A DNA stretch of 64,000 bases, taken from Candidatus Hydrogenedentota bacterium. GTDB lineage: Bacteria; Hydrogenedentota; Hydrogenedentia; Hydrogenedentales; JAEUWI01. The notes under the pieces were generated by a model, which saw nothing but the letters and a program-made list of their open reading frames with translations, was not told the DNA's origin and ran no database searches. This document shows positions 52,821-60,413 of this stretch, in pieces (the stretch's first letter is position 1; each line of letters opens with the position of its first letter). Where the stretch lies: positions 1-64,000 of the forward strand of contig JAHBVV010000035.1 in the NCBI GenBank assembly GCA_019637335.1, read 5' to 3'. The translations under genes and the position numbers were made by a program.

Positions 52821-54047
52821 GTGCGGAGATCCATTGGCGTTTTTGGTATTGCATGCGCCTGGGCAGTGGCGCTGTGTGGATGCCCTTTCTCTGAAAGCGA
52901 ACCATGTCAGGACACAATCCCCGCCGTCTCTGAAGTCCCAATCGGGGTCGACATGTTTGCCAGCGCCTGGGATATTCAGTCTGCGGACGACGGAGGATTT
53001 GTCATTGCCGGCAGAGCGTATGAGGAGGGCGTGGCCAACGCTCGTGCCTATATTATGAAGGTGGACGGAACGGGAGTTCTTCAATGGGCGACGGGCTTCG
53101 GGGAGGACGGAAACTACGATGGGCTTGCCGTTCAACCGGCAGGAGACGGCGGGTATCTTCTGGCTGGCATGGTCAATGGACTTCTCGGCTTCGGAAAGGA
53201 ACCCATCGGCGACCCAGGTATTTTGATTGCGAAAGCGGATGCGGCGGGGAATGCGGTGTGGTCGAGGGCCATCGAGATTAGTGGGTTCGACGTGGCCTAC
53301 GGATTGTGCGTGAATCCGGATGGCAGTTTCCTGGTGGCCGGCCTCACCGAGGGACGGGGGCTCAACTTCGCCGATGCATTCCTGATGAAATTTGATGCGG
53401 GCGGCTCGGAAATATGGCGACGTCAATTCACCCAGGATGACGGTTTGAGCTCAGCGCTGGATGTCATTGCAACTCACGATGGCGGATATGCCTTCGTTGG
53501 CGAAGCCATCGGAAGCCTATCCCTCTATGTCGTTAAGACCGATGCATCCGGGAACGAAGCGTGGAGTTATAAGGGATTCGATTCGGGCCCACTACTAGGG
53601 AGCGGAGAAGGGATCGTGCAGACCCGAGACGGCGGATATGCCGTGGCGGGCAGAAGAATAGATGCCTGCTTCGTAGCGAAACTGGATGCTGATGGGAACC
53701 TGCTCTGGGCCGCCGATGTGCCCGGGGCTCCTTACGCCGAGGGCTTCGACATCGTGGAACTCGCGGACGGTAGTCTCGTTGTCGCGGGCAGAAGCCATTC
53801 GAGAGGTGCGTTTGCCGGCGCGCGCGCGTGCATTCGCTACTTCGCGGCGCGGCTCAGCGAGGAGGGGGAGGTGCGATGGACCGGTCGGCTCGGGCGGAAC
53901 ATTGACAGTGGCACGGCCTACGCGGTGGCGGTCGGCGCCGATGGCAATGTGGCCCTGGTGGGGGACAATGCCGCCCGTGGCTTCTACTTGATAACCACGG
54001 ACGCCGGCCAGTTCACGGGGAACGGTGGCGAGGGCGCGGGAGAGTAG
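52821..54047 (+). CDS. Beta-propeller lipoprotein, paralogue A
   Basis: This is a 408-residue lipoprotein. The signal peptide ends in a lipobox-like ALCGC (lipidated Cys near residue 21). The mature part is seven or so repeats of about 50 residues with the pattern [DG]GG[YF]-[VA]-x-[AV]-G ... A-[KR]-x-D-x-x-G-x-x-x-W, e.g. DDGGFVIAGRAYEEG, AKADAAGNAVWSRAIEI and TRDGGYAVAGRRIDACFVAK, typical of delta-60/NHL-like beta-propellers. The start is GTG 52821 with AAAGGGTGG upstream. The gene begins 60 bases after array 1 and is the first of three paralogues. It sits on the outer face of an envelope membrane by prediction; function unknown. Confidence 0.85.
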   Translation: MRRSIGVFGIACAWAVALCGCPFSESEPCQDTIPAVSEVPIGVDMFASAWDIQSADDGGFVIAGRAYEEGVANARAYIMKVDGTGVLQWATGFGEDGNYDGLAVQPAGDGGYLLAGMVNGLLGFGKEPIGDPGILIAKADAAGNAVWSRAIEISGFDVAYGLCVNPDGSFLVAGLTEGRGLNFADAFLMKFDAGGSEIWRRQFTQDDGLSSALDVIATHDGGYAFVGEAIGSLSLYVVKTDASGNEAWSYKGFDSGPLLGSGEGIVQTRDGGYAVAGRRIDACFVAKLDADGNLLWAADVPGAPYAEGFDIVELADGSLVVAGRSHSRGAFAGARACIRYFAARLSEEGEVRWTGRLGRNIDSGTAYAVAVGADGNVALVGDNAARGFYLITTDAGQFTGNGGEGAGE

Positions 54048-54163
54048 GTATCCGAATAAGGACTAGCGTGGCGACGTGACGCGGTGCGCCCGTATGGAAT
54101 TGCCGGCTGGTACGCAGTCCGTTCGAACGCATATGCGCCGGAAGAAAAACAGGGAGAGTCTCC

Positions 54164-54301
54164 ATGCAGGATTCCGATTTTGAACTTATTCCACTTGTCT
54201 TCTTCTATCTTGTGCAGGGCATATTGTTTCTTGCCTTCCTGCCTGTCAACATAATGAACTTCATTTGGGATACGATAGTCGCCAGTCTTGGACTCCCTTA
54301 A
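54164..54301 (+). CDS. 45-residue hydrophobic microprotein (cassette B)
   Basis: This ORF starts at ATG 54164 with GGGAGAG 6-8 bases upstream and ends at TAA 54299-54301. The protein (MQDSDFELIPLVFFYLVQGI, then LFLAFLPVNIMNFIWDTIVA, ending SLGLP) is a single hydrophobic helix or hairpin with an acidic N-terminus. It lies 116 bases after paralogue A and 94 bases before paralogue B. An equivalent but different hydrophobic microprotein precedes paralogue C, which argues that this is a real part of the cassette and not chance. A role as membrane partner or toxin-like peptide is only a guess. Confidence 0.6.
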   Translation: MQDSDFELIPLVFFYLVQGILFLAFLPVNIMNFIWDTIVASLGLP

Positions 54302-54395
54302 GCGATTTGGGAGTGACCGTGTTTGCAACACCGGTGGGGCCCCAGCGCTGCGGCTTGCGCGGCCTGGCGGCGCGGGCCAGCCCGGAGGGAATTCT

Positions 54396-55648
54396 ATGCG
54401 GCGTTACCTGGGAATCTGGATGACGGGTGCGGTGGCCGCGGTCCTCTTGGGCGGATGCGAGGAGACGTGTGAGAACACGATTTCTCCCATCGCCGAGGTG
54501 TATATAGCTTCGGATTTGGGCTATGTCGCGCGGGATATCCAGCCTGTGGAAGGGGATGGCCATATTATCGCGGGCTTCTTGGCGGTGGATAGCACAAGGA
54601 GGCCCTATGAAGACGCGCTGCTGATTAGGACAGGCGCGGATGGGGCCCTCCAGTGGACGCGGAGCTACGCTGTGCCGGGGGCGGACGCGTTGGAAGAGGC
54701 GCGCAGCGTCCATCTCGCGGGCGATGGCGGCTATGTTGTGGTGGGGAATTCGGGTGGCCCGGTGTGGGAGCCAGAGGGGCTGTTTCAGCTTCCAATCCAA
54801 ATTCTCGCGTTCAAGGTCGACGGCCTGGGCGAGGAACTTTGGATGCGGACGGTGAGAGCTGCCAGATTAACCATCGCGTATGGTTCATGTATGAATGCCG
54901 ATGGGAGCTTTGCAATTGCAGGATGCTCCGGGGAGCAGATCCCTGGTGACAGGGGCGCACTGTTGATCAAGATGAACCCCTACGGCCGCGAGTTGTGGAG
55001 GCGAACGTTCCTTGCTGGCCCGGCGCTTTCCGCGACGGACGTCATTTCCACCACCGACGGCGGGTACGCTATTGTGGGTTTCGTGGAGTACTTTTCCAGA
55101 CACCCGCGGAGATGGGACCTTTATGTTGCCAAATTGGACGAGGAGGGCAATCGGGAATGGGACTTCCTGGGTGGCGACAGGTTGGGGATTGCCCGTAATT
55201 GGTTTGGAGAGAGCATCGTTCAAACGAACGACGGGGGCTACGCCGTGACGGGAAGGACTTACGATGTCAATGATCGCTTTGGGGCTACCAGCAACCTATT
55301 CGCGGCCAAGTTCGATTCCGGCGGCGATCTCGTTTGGACATCGACCGCGCCGGGCCCGTTAACCACCGCCGGTTATGCGCTGATTGAGGATACTGACGAC
55401 AGCCTGGTGGCGCGGGGCATGCCTACTCCTTTGGTTCTTTCAATGGCTGTCTGAGATTCTACGGAATCCGGTTTGACAACGACGGAAACGTGGTGTGGTC
55501 TGGGCGTTTCGGAGGCCTCGACGGCGAATCCGCGTATGCGATAACCCGGAATGCCGACGGAGACTTCGTTCTAACCGGTGGGCGTGGGCCCCACGACTCT
55601 ACCGACCGTTCACGTATTCACCTTGTAACAACCAATGCCCGGGAGTAG
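54396..55648 (+). pseudogene. Beta-propeller lipoprotein, paralogue B, with frameshift
   Basis: This is related to paralogues A and C. GGAGGG lies 6 bases before ATG 54396, and the signal peptide ends AVLLGGCEETC (lipobox). The frame runs to 55454, but homology continues in another frame from about 55412: SLV then AGHAYSFGSFNGCLRFYGIR and FDNDGNVVWSGRFGG, ending at TAG 55646-55648. The total length is one base short of a multiple of three, so a single-base deletion near 55411 (in GGTGGCGCGGGG) fits. The first 70 bases and leader are nearly identical to paralogue C. It could be a pseudogene, a sequencing error or a slippage-controlled gene. Confidence 0.85.
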
Positions 55649-55664
55649 CTTTGACGGGTACAGG

Positions 55665-55860
55665 CTTTCATGACGCTTCGCATCCCGCATTAAGGATGAA
55701 AATGGACGGCGGCTTCGCCGCCTGTCAGGCGGGGACGCCCTCCACGGCTCGTCTTCGACCTGCGCTCCCAGCTATTGCCGCTCCCTTGGGAGAGATGCTG
55801 TAATCTGGTTTGTATGAGGCAGTTGTGGTGATGCTGAGACGTGTTTTTTCGGAGCAGCCG
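55665..55860. repeat. Third copy of the 173-bp dispersed repeat
   Basis: It matches the pair at 19620-19965 (AAGGATGAAAATGGACGGCG, TGTAATCTGGTTTGTATGAG, TGGTGATGCTGAG) with an insertion (CCCTCCACGGCTCGTCTTCG onward) inside the second hairpin. It lies directly after paralogue B and before cassette C. Confidence 0.85.
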
Positions 55861-55962
55861 ATGCGTGTGATCGCTACACTCTCGGGTTCAGAAGGAGCGG
55901 CGGAGGCGCCGTGATGACGTTGGCCACGATACTGCGGGCAACGTGAAGAAAGGTATGGTACT

Positions 55963-56061
55963 ATGATTCCGCTGTTTCTATATGAAGTGCTTGAACTGAT
56001 CTACCTGATCATCTACCTGTACTTAATAAACTTCCCACTGCTAGGCCTGCTGTTCGGCTGA
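55963..56061 (+). CDS. 32-residue hydrophobic microprotein (cassette C)
   Basis: ATG 55963 to TGA 56061 encodes MIPLFLYEVLELIYLIIYLY then LINFPLLGLLFG, almost entirely Leu/Ile/Tyr/Phe with two Glu, as a membrane helix. AAAGG lies about 10 bases upstream. It precedes paralogue C by 32 bases, like the microprotein before paralogue B. A 30-base remnant of the same type (FPLLRLLFG) lies at 57355-57384. Very short and unlikely to be predicted by standard gene finders; the call rests on context and composition. Confidence 0.55.
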   Translation: MIPLFLYEVLELIYLIIYLYLINFPLLGLLFG

Positions 56062-56093
56062 ACGGCGGGGCGGGCCAGCCCGGAGGGAATTCT

Positions 56094-57320
56094 ATGCGGC
56101 GTTACATGGGAATCTGGATGACGGGTGCGGTGGCCGCGGTCGCGGTCGCCCTGGGCGGATGCGCGAAGCCATGTGTCAATACGGTTCCGGCACTGCTTGA
56201 ACGGCAGGTGGTTGCCCCGACTGGTGGTGGGGCGTGGGCCATTTCTCCGAGCAACGATGGCGGCTTTATCGTTGCGGGTTTCCGGGTATCCCAGATTTCG
56301 TCTGCGGGTGACGCGCTGGACAACCCGTATCTTGTCAAGGTGGCCGATGATCTCAGCGTGCAGTGGGAATCGGTGCTAAGTTCGAATGAGGACGCCCATA
56401 TCTTAGGTGTACAACCTACCAGCGACGGGGGGTACGTTTACGCCGGGCTTACCGGGAGTAGCGTGATAGCGGGAAGAGTCGTTACGGATTTGCCGCGAAT
56501 TCTGGTCGGAAAAGTCGATGGACTTGGCAACGAGTTATTCAGGCGGGTCGTTGAAGAAGGTCTCACGAGCGTGGCCCACAGCGTTCAAGTGAATTCGGAT
56601 GATAGCTTCATTGTCGCGGGCGAAAGTGGTGAACAGGCCCTGAGCCATCGGAGTAACACGGGGATTGTAATAAAATTCGACAACAACGGCGATGAGATTT
56701 GGACGCGCCGATACGCTCGGGGATCGGCGTCAGGGATCGTGTCCGCCTGCCTTACACCGGGTGGCGGCTATGTGCTGGCCGGAGTCGCCGACCAGGCCGC
56801 ATATGTTTTTGAAGTGGATGCCGACGGCGTGGTTTTGTGGGAATTCTTGTCAAGTGAGGAGGATGGCTTCGAGGACTTGTATATTGCAAGGAGTATTATT
56901 CAAACCCGTGATGGCGGTTACGCCCTCGTATGTGATGTCTTTAATCACGAGGATCGGATTGCCGTATTGAGACTTGACTCCATTGGGGAACCCGTCTGGG
57001 CGACCCGGGCGTCCGTGGAGACATTTGCCCGGGGGTATGACCTGGCTGAGGCAGGAAACGGGGATCTGCTTGTGGTTGGCGAGGCATCCCCCAATGCGCC
57101 TCCGATTGATGTGCGCAATTGTGCGCGGTCCCTGGTCGTGCAAATGGACCATTCAGGGCGCGTTCGTCAGACGAAACTACTGGGCATCAACTCATCAAGC
57201 GCCGCTATGGCGATCGCCGCTGAAGGAAGCAATAATGTTGTCTTGGCTGGATATACGCTCTCGAATCGGAGCTACACGCCTCGGTCTGTTTATCTGATGG
57301 TCACTGGCGTAGGGCCGTGA
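56094..57320 (+). CDS. Beta-propeller lipoprotein, paralogue C
   Basis: This is a 408-residue lipoprotein with signal peptide MRRYMGIWMTGAVAAVAVAL and lipobox ALGGC (Cys near residue 23). The repeats follow the same pattern as in A and B, e.g. NDGGFIVAGFRVSQ, GKVDGLGNELFRRVVEEG and TRDGGYALVCDVFNHEDRIA. The leader, including CCCGGAGGGAATTCT just before the ATG, is identical to that of paralogue B, so the two arose by recent duplication while their bodies diverged. By eye its GC content is lower than the flanking genes. It is followed by a microprotein remnant and array 2. Function unknown. Confidence 0.85.
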   Translation: MRRYMGIWMTGAVAAVAVALGGCAKPCVNTVPALLERQVVAPTGGGAWAISPSNDGGFIVAGFRVSQISSAGDALDNPYLVKVADDLSVQWESVLSSNEDAHILGVQPTSDGGYVYAGLTGSSVIAGRVVTDLPRILVGKVDGLGNELFRRVVEEGLTSVAHSVQVNSDDSFIVAGESGEQALSHRSNTGIVIKFDNNGDEIWTRRYARGSASGIVSACLTPGGGYVLAGVADQAAYVFEVDADGVVLWEFLSSEEDGFEDLYIARSIIQTRDGGYALVCDVFNHEDRIAVLRLDSIGEPVWATRASVETFARGYDLAEAGNGDLLVVGEASPNAPPIDVRNCARSLVVQMDHSGRVRQTKLLGINSSSAAMAIAAEGSNNVVLAGYTLSNRSYTPRSVYLMVTGVGP

Positions 57321-57354
57321 ATTCCTCGACCGGGTATCTTGCTCATGGTATGCG

Positions 57355-57384
57355 TTCCCCCTGCTCCGCCTCTTGTTCGGCTGA
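57355..57384 (+). pseudogene. Remnant of a third hydrophobic microprotein gene
   Basis: TTCCCCCTGCTCCGCCTCTT then GTTCGGCTGA (Phe-Pro-Leu-Leu-Arg-Leu-Leu-Phe-Gly-stop) matches the last nine codons and stop of the cassette C microprotein. The 169-bp array starts in the next bases, as though the array replaced a fourth propeller gene. Confidence 0.6.
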
Positions 57385-58110
57385 GTTCCTCGGCGGGTAC
57401 AGTCCCCCGCGATTTGGGGGTGGTGTTGGGCGCTTTCGCGGCGTGGGTGGTTTTTGTCGCGGGCTCCAGTCCCCTTGGGGACTACCTCTGGCTGGCACGT
57501 GGGCCAACGCAATGTCCAATGGCGCCAGTCCAGTTAGTGGCTGTACCCCCAGAACCTATCGGCGGGTACAGTCCCCCGCGAGTTGGGGGTGGTTTTGGGC
57601 GCTTTCGCGGGTTGGGTGGCTTTTGTCGCGGGCTCCAGTCCCCTTGGGGACTTCCTCTGGCTGGTACGTGGGCCAACGTAATGTCCAATGGCGCCAATCC
57701 AGCCGGTGGCTGTACCCCCAAGAGCCTTTCGGCGGGTACAGGCCCCCGCGAATTGGGGGTGGTATTGGGCGCATTCGCGGCGTGGGTGGTTTTAGTCGCG
57801 GGCTCCAGTCCCCATGGGGACTGCCTCTGGCTGGTACGTGGGCCAACGTAATGTCCAATGGCGTCAATCCAGCCGGTGGCTGTACCCCCAGAACCTTTCG
57901 GCGGGTACAGTCCCCCGCGATTTGGGGGTGGTCTTGGGCGCTTGCGCGGCTTGGGTGGTTTTTGTCGCGGGCTCCAGTCCCCTTGGGGCGACGGGACAGC
58001 CGCGCCGGTTGTTGGTGTTGTGGGTTGGTTGGGATTGCTTTGGGTCGCGCGCGGGCTGTTGGTACGTGGGGTGATGGGGCGCCGCAGTCCCTGGGGGGCG
58101 GCGCTTGGTT
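57385..58110. repeat. Repeat array 2: 169-170 bp hairpin-rich unit
   Basis: The unit shared with array 1 recurs with starts near 57475, 57644, 57814 and 57983 (periods 169, 170, 169); the last copy is truncated and joins the CAGCCGCGCCGGTTGTTGG module exactly as in array 1. The block ends about 50 bases before the pectate lyase stop codon. Together the arrays bracket the lipoprotein cassettes. Confidence 0.9.
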
Positions 58111-58162
58111 GGGGTATTGTTGGCGGTGTAGGGCGGGTGATGCTCCGGGCACACGAACGCGC

Positions 58163-59752
58163 CTAAGGCGCGATCGCGTTCAGGTATTCTTCGAGGTTTG
58201 TGTAGCCATCGCCGTCGCGATCCATTGCGCCATCCGCGGGATCATCCGGGTTCAGGCCCCGTTCCCGCTCCCAGGCGTCGGGCATGCCGTCGCGATCGCG
58301 GTCCTCCGGCGCGGGCGCGGATTTCAGTTCGGGCCAGCCGCCGACGTCCTTCTGCGAATCGATGATGCCGTTGCCGCCGCCATCGAAGCTGTTGCCGTAT
58401 TGCGCCGTGCCCGTACGGATTTCCTCGATGATGCGCGCATCCACCGCATCGCGCGCCAGGGACGCGCCGACGCCCGCCAGCACGCGATTGAAGGCCACTT
58501 CCGCAGTGTCGGTCGTGACGGGCGCGACGACAAACTCCTGATCCGCGCGCAAGGTTGCTTCGCTGGCCTCGCCCTCGGGATGGAAGTCGATGCCCTTGCC
58601 CCAGTTGTCGGCTGTTACATCGGGGAATCCGTGCATCACGTTGCCCGCCGCGTACATCTTGCCCCGCGGGTCTTTCTGCACGAAGATGCGCCGCTTCACG
58701 CTGTCGCGTGTCGCCGGACCGGGCTTGTAGTAGTTGTTCACCCAGTTGCGGGGCCAGAGCTCGCCGCCGTAGGCGCTGTTGAAGCCCCAGTTGTAGGTCA
58801 CGTTGTTGCGGAAGTCGAGGAGGCCGGAATTTTCATTGCCCGAAGCGCGGGGGTTGCGGCTGGAGTGGTGCACGAGGGCGTTGTGGTGGAAGGAGCCGCC
58901 GGGGCCGCCCCAGAGCCCGCCGTAGCCGTGGTCGCCTTTCTTGTGGACGGATCGGTAGAGGCTCTCGCTCACCAGGCACCATTGCACCGTGAGGTTGGAG
59001 GCTTTGTTGAAGGAGAGGGTCTCGTCGACGCCCCAGCTTACGGAGCAATGGTCGATGATGATGTGGTCCCCCTCGCCGCCGAAGGCGTCCTGCTCGATGC
59101 CGCGCTCGTCGCCCGGACGGAAACGCATGTAGCGGATGATTACGTGGTCCGTGTCGACCTTGACCTGATAGTTCTTCACGCAGATGCCGTCGCCCGGCGC
59201 CGTCTGGCCGGCAATGGTGATCCAGGGGTGTTCGATCTCGATCTCAGATTCCAGGGGGATCGTTCCCGAGACGCGGAACACGACGGTGCGTGGACCTTCG
59301 GCTTCGCATGCCGCGCGAAAGCTGCCGGGGCCGCTGTCGTTGAGGTTGGTGACTTCGATAACCCGCCCGCCGCGCCCGCCGATGGTGTACTTGCCGAAGC
59401 CCTCGGCCGTGGGGAAGGCCGGGGCGCGATCCGGGCGGAAGTTGGCGAGTGAAATCAAATTGGATTCTTCGTTCACGGCGATATCGTACAACCAGCCTTC
59501 GGGGAGATCGAGGCCCTTCAAAGCGCCCGTCCAGGGTTTACCCTCGGAGGTGAGCAGGGGAACGCGGGTGTTTTCATGGGGCGCGATGCGGCCCTCGAAG
59601 CGCACTTCCAGCACGCCGGATTCGACGTCAACCGGCGTGGCGACTGCGCCGTCGGTGATGGTGATGGAGCCAGCGGCGCCGGCAACGCCAGCCCAGATCG
59701 AACAGAACGCGCAAAGCGCGGCGCGGCCAGGTGGGCGTAGATATCGATACAT
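58163..59752 (-). CDS. Secreted pectate lyase-like protein with C-terminal calcium repeats
   Basis: This is a 529-residue exported protein (signal peptide about 1-27). The parallel beta-helix region has PAFPTAEGFGKYTIGGRGGR, VIEVTNLNDSGPGSFRAACE, ITIAGQTAPGDGICVKNYQV, HVIIRYMRFRPGD, HIIIDHCSVSWGVDETLS and GGSFHHNALVHHSSRNPRAS, typical of polysaccharide lyase family 1-like proteins. The C-terminus has thrombospondin-3-like calcium loops (DRDRDGMPDAWERERGLNPD, MDRDGDGYTNLEEYLNAI). ATG 59752 has GGAGAGAAG upstream. It is 46 bases downstream of the DUF4276 gene but has its own signal. It probably cleaves pectin-like polyuronates outside the cell. Confidence 0.9.
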   Translation of the reverse strand: MYRYLRPPGRAALCAFCSIWAGVAGAAGSITITDGAVATPVDVESGVLEVRFEGRIAPHENTRVPLLTSEGKPWTGALKGLDLPEGWLYDIAVNEESNLISLANFRPDRAPAFPTAEGFGKYTIGGRGGRVIEVTNLNDSGPGSFRAACEAEGPRTVVFRVSGTIPLESEIEIEHPWITIAGQTAPGDGICVKNYQVKVDTDHVIIRYMRFRPGDERGIEQDAFGGEGDHIIIDHCSVSWGVDETLSFNKASNLTVQWCLVSESLYRSVHKKGDHGYGGLWGGPGGSFHHNALVHHSSRNPRASGNENSGLLDFRNNVTYNWGFNSAYGGELWPRNWVNNYYKPGPATRDSVKRRIFVQKDPRGKMYAAGNVMHGFPDVTADNWGKGIDFHPEGEASEATLRADQEFVVAPVTTDTAEVAFNRVLAGVGASLARDAVDARIIEEIRTGTAQYGNSFDGGGNGIIDSQKDVGGWPELKSAPAPEDRDRDGMPDAWERERGLNPDDPADGAMDRDGDGYTNLEEYLNAIAP

Positions 59753-59798
59753 GGCTTCTCTCCATATCGCGGCGGGAAAGCCACCGCGAATTGCGCCA

Positions 59799-60413
59799 TC
59801 AAGGAATGGGCGGGGCGCCACAAATGGTCAGGATAGTGTTGACGAGGGATTTCAGTTCGGGGCATTGGTCGATGGCGACGTCCAGGCCGTTCTTTCGAAA
59901 TATGCGATCCGCGTCGCGGGGTTTTGAGTAGGCGCCGCGAAATGTTCCGACTTGAAAGAGGGCCTTGAGCCTCTTTGAAGGCGGGTTATCGTGATTGATA
60001 GATTCCGGGTCGGCGCCCGGCCGCGCCTGATTGTGTCCGGCGATCCGCCGGAGATCGTCCCAATAGGGGATAAGCCAGGCCTCGAAGTCGTATTGCGCCG
60101 CGTGCGGGTGAAAGCGGGGATCTTGACCGACCCATTCGCGCATTTTGGCTCTGGCGTCGTCAGCGCTCTTGAACATTGGCGGAGCGGTTCCGGTGTAGAC
60201 GTCGGTCAGGGCAATGACATGATCGACCGGACGTTGCCGACGGCGCAACAGATCCCGCACCGCCTCCTGGAGCATCGGCCCAGCGGGTATGCGCCCATTG
60301 TAGGGCCGCGCCTCCATCTTCGGCATGGGCGAAAGGTGGCGGGAAAGATACTGGCGGAGATGGTGCAGGAAAGCCTGCTCCGTGCGCCCTTCAACCAGCA
60401 ACACTATCCTCAT
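59799..60413 (-). CDS. DUF4276 (TOPRIM-like) protein, partner of AAA ATPase
   Basis: This is a 204-residue protein. The N-terminus MRIVLLVEGRTEQAFLHHLR has the Glu of a TOPRIM-type metal site, followed by VIALTDVYTG with an Asp and the QYDFEAWLIPYWDD segment characteristic of DUF4276. The family is thought to be nuclease-like. Its ATG overlaps the stop codon of the AAA ATPase gene (ATGA, 60410-60413), so the two are made together. AAA_21 ATPase plus TOPRIM partner is the architecture of OLD/PARIS-type defence modules; this exact pair is seen in many genomes but its activity is not established. The length is normal for the family. Confidence 0.88.
   Translation of the reverse strand: MRIVLLVEGRTEQAFLHHLRQYLSRHLSPMPKMEARPYNGRIPAGPMLQEAVRDLLRRRQRPVDHVIALTDVYTGTAPPMFKSADDARAKMREWVGQDPRFHPHAAQYDFEAWLIPYWDDLRRIAGHNQARPGADPESINHDNPPSKRLKALFQVGTFRGAYSKPRDADRIFRKNGLDVAIDQCPELKSLVNTILTICGAPPIP

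Noticed and set aside
51556-58110. The 169-bp arrays as CRISPR
   Set aside because: Units are near-contiguous long repeats without unique short spacers, and no cas-like gene is in the window.
57317-59452. Plus-strand open frame of 711 codons across array 2 and antisense to the pectate lyase
   Set aside because: It begins inside repeat DNA whose 169-bp period shifts frame, then reads antisense to a clear secreted enzyme.
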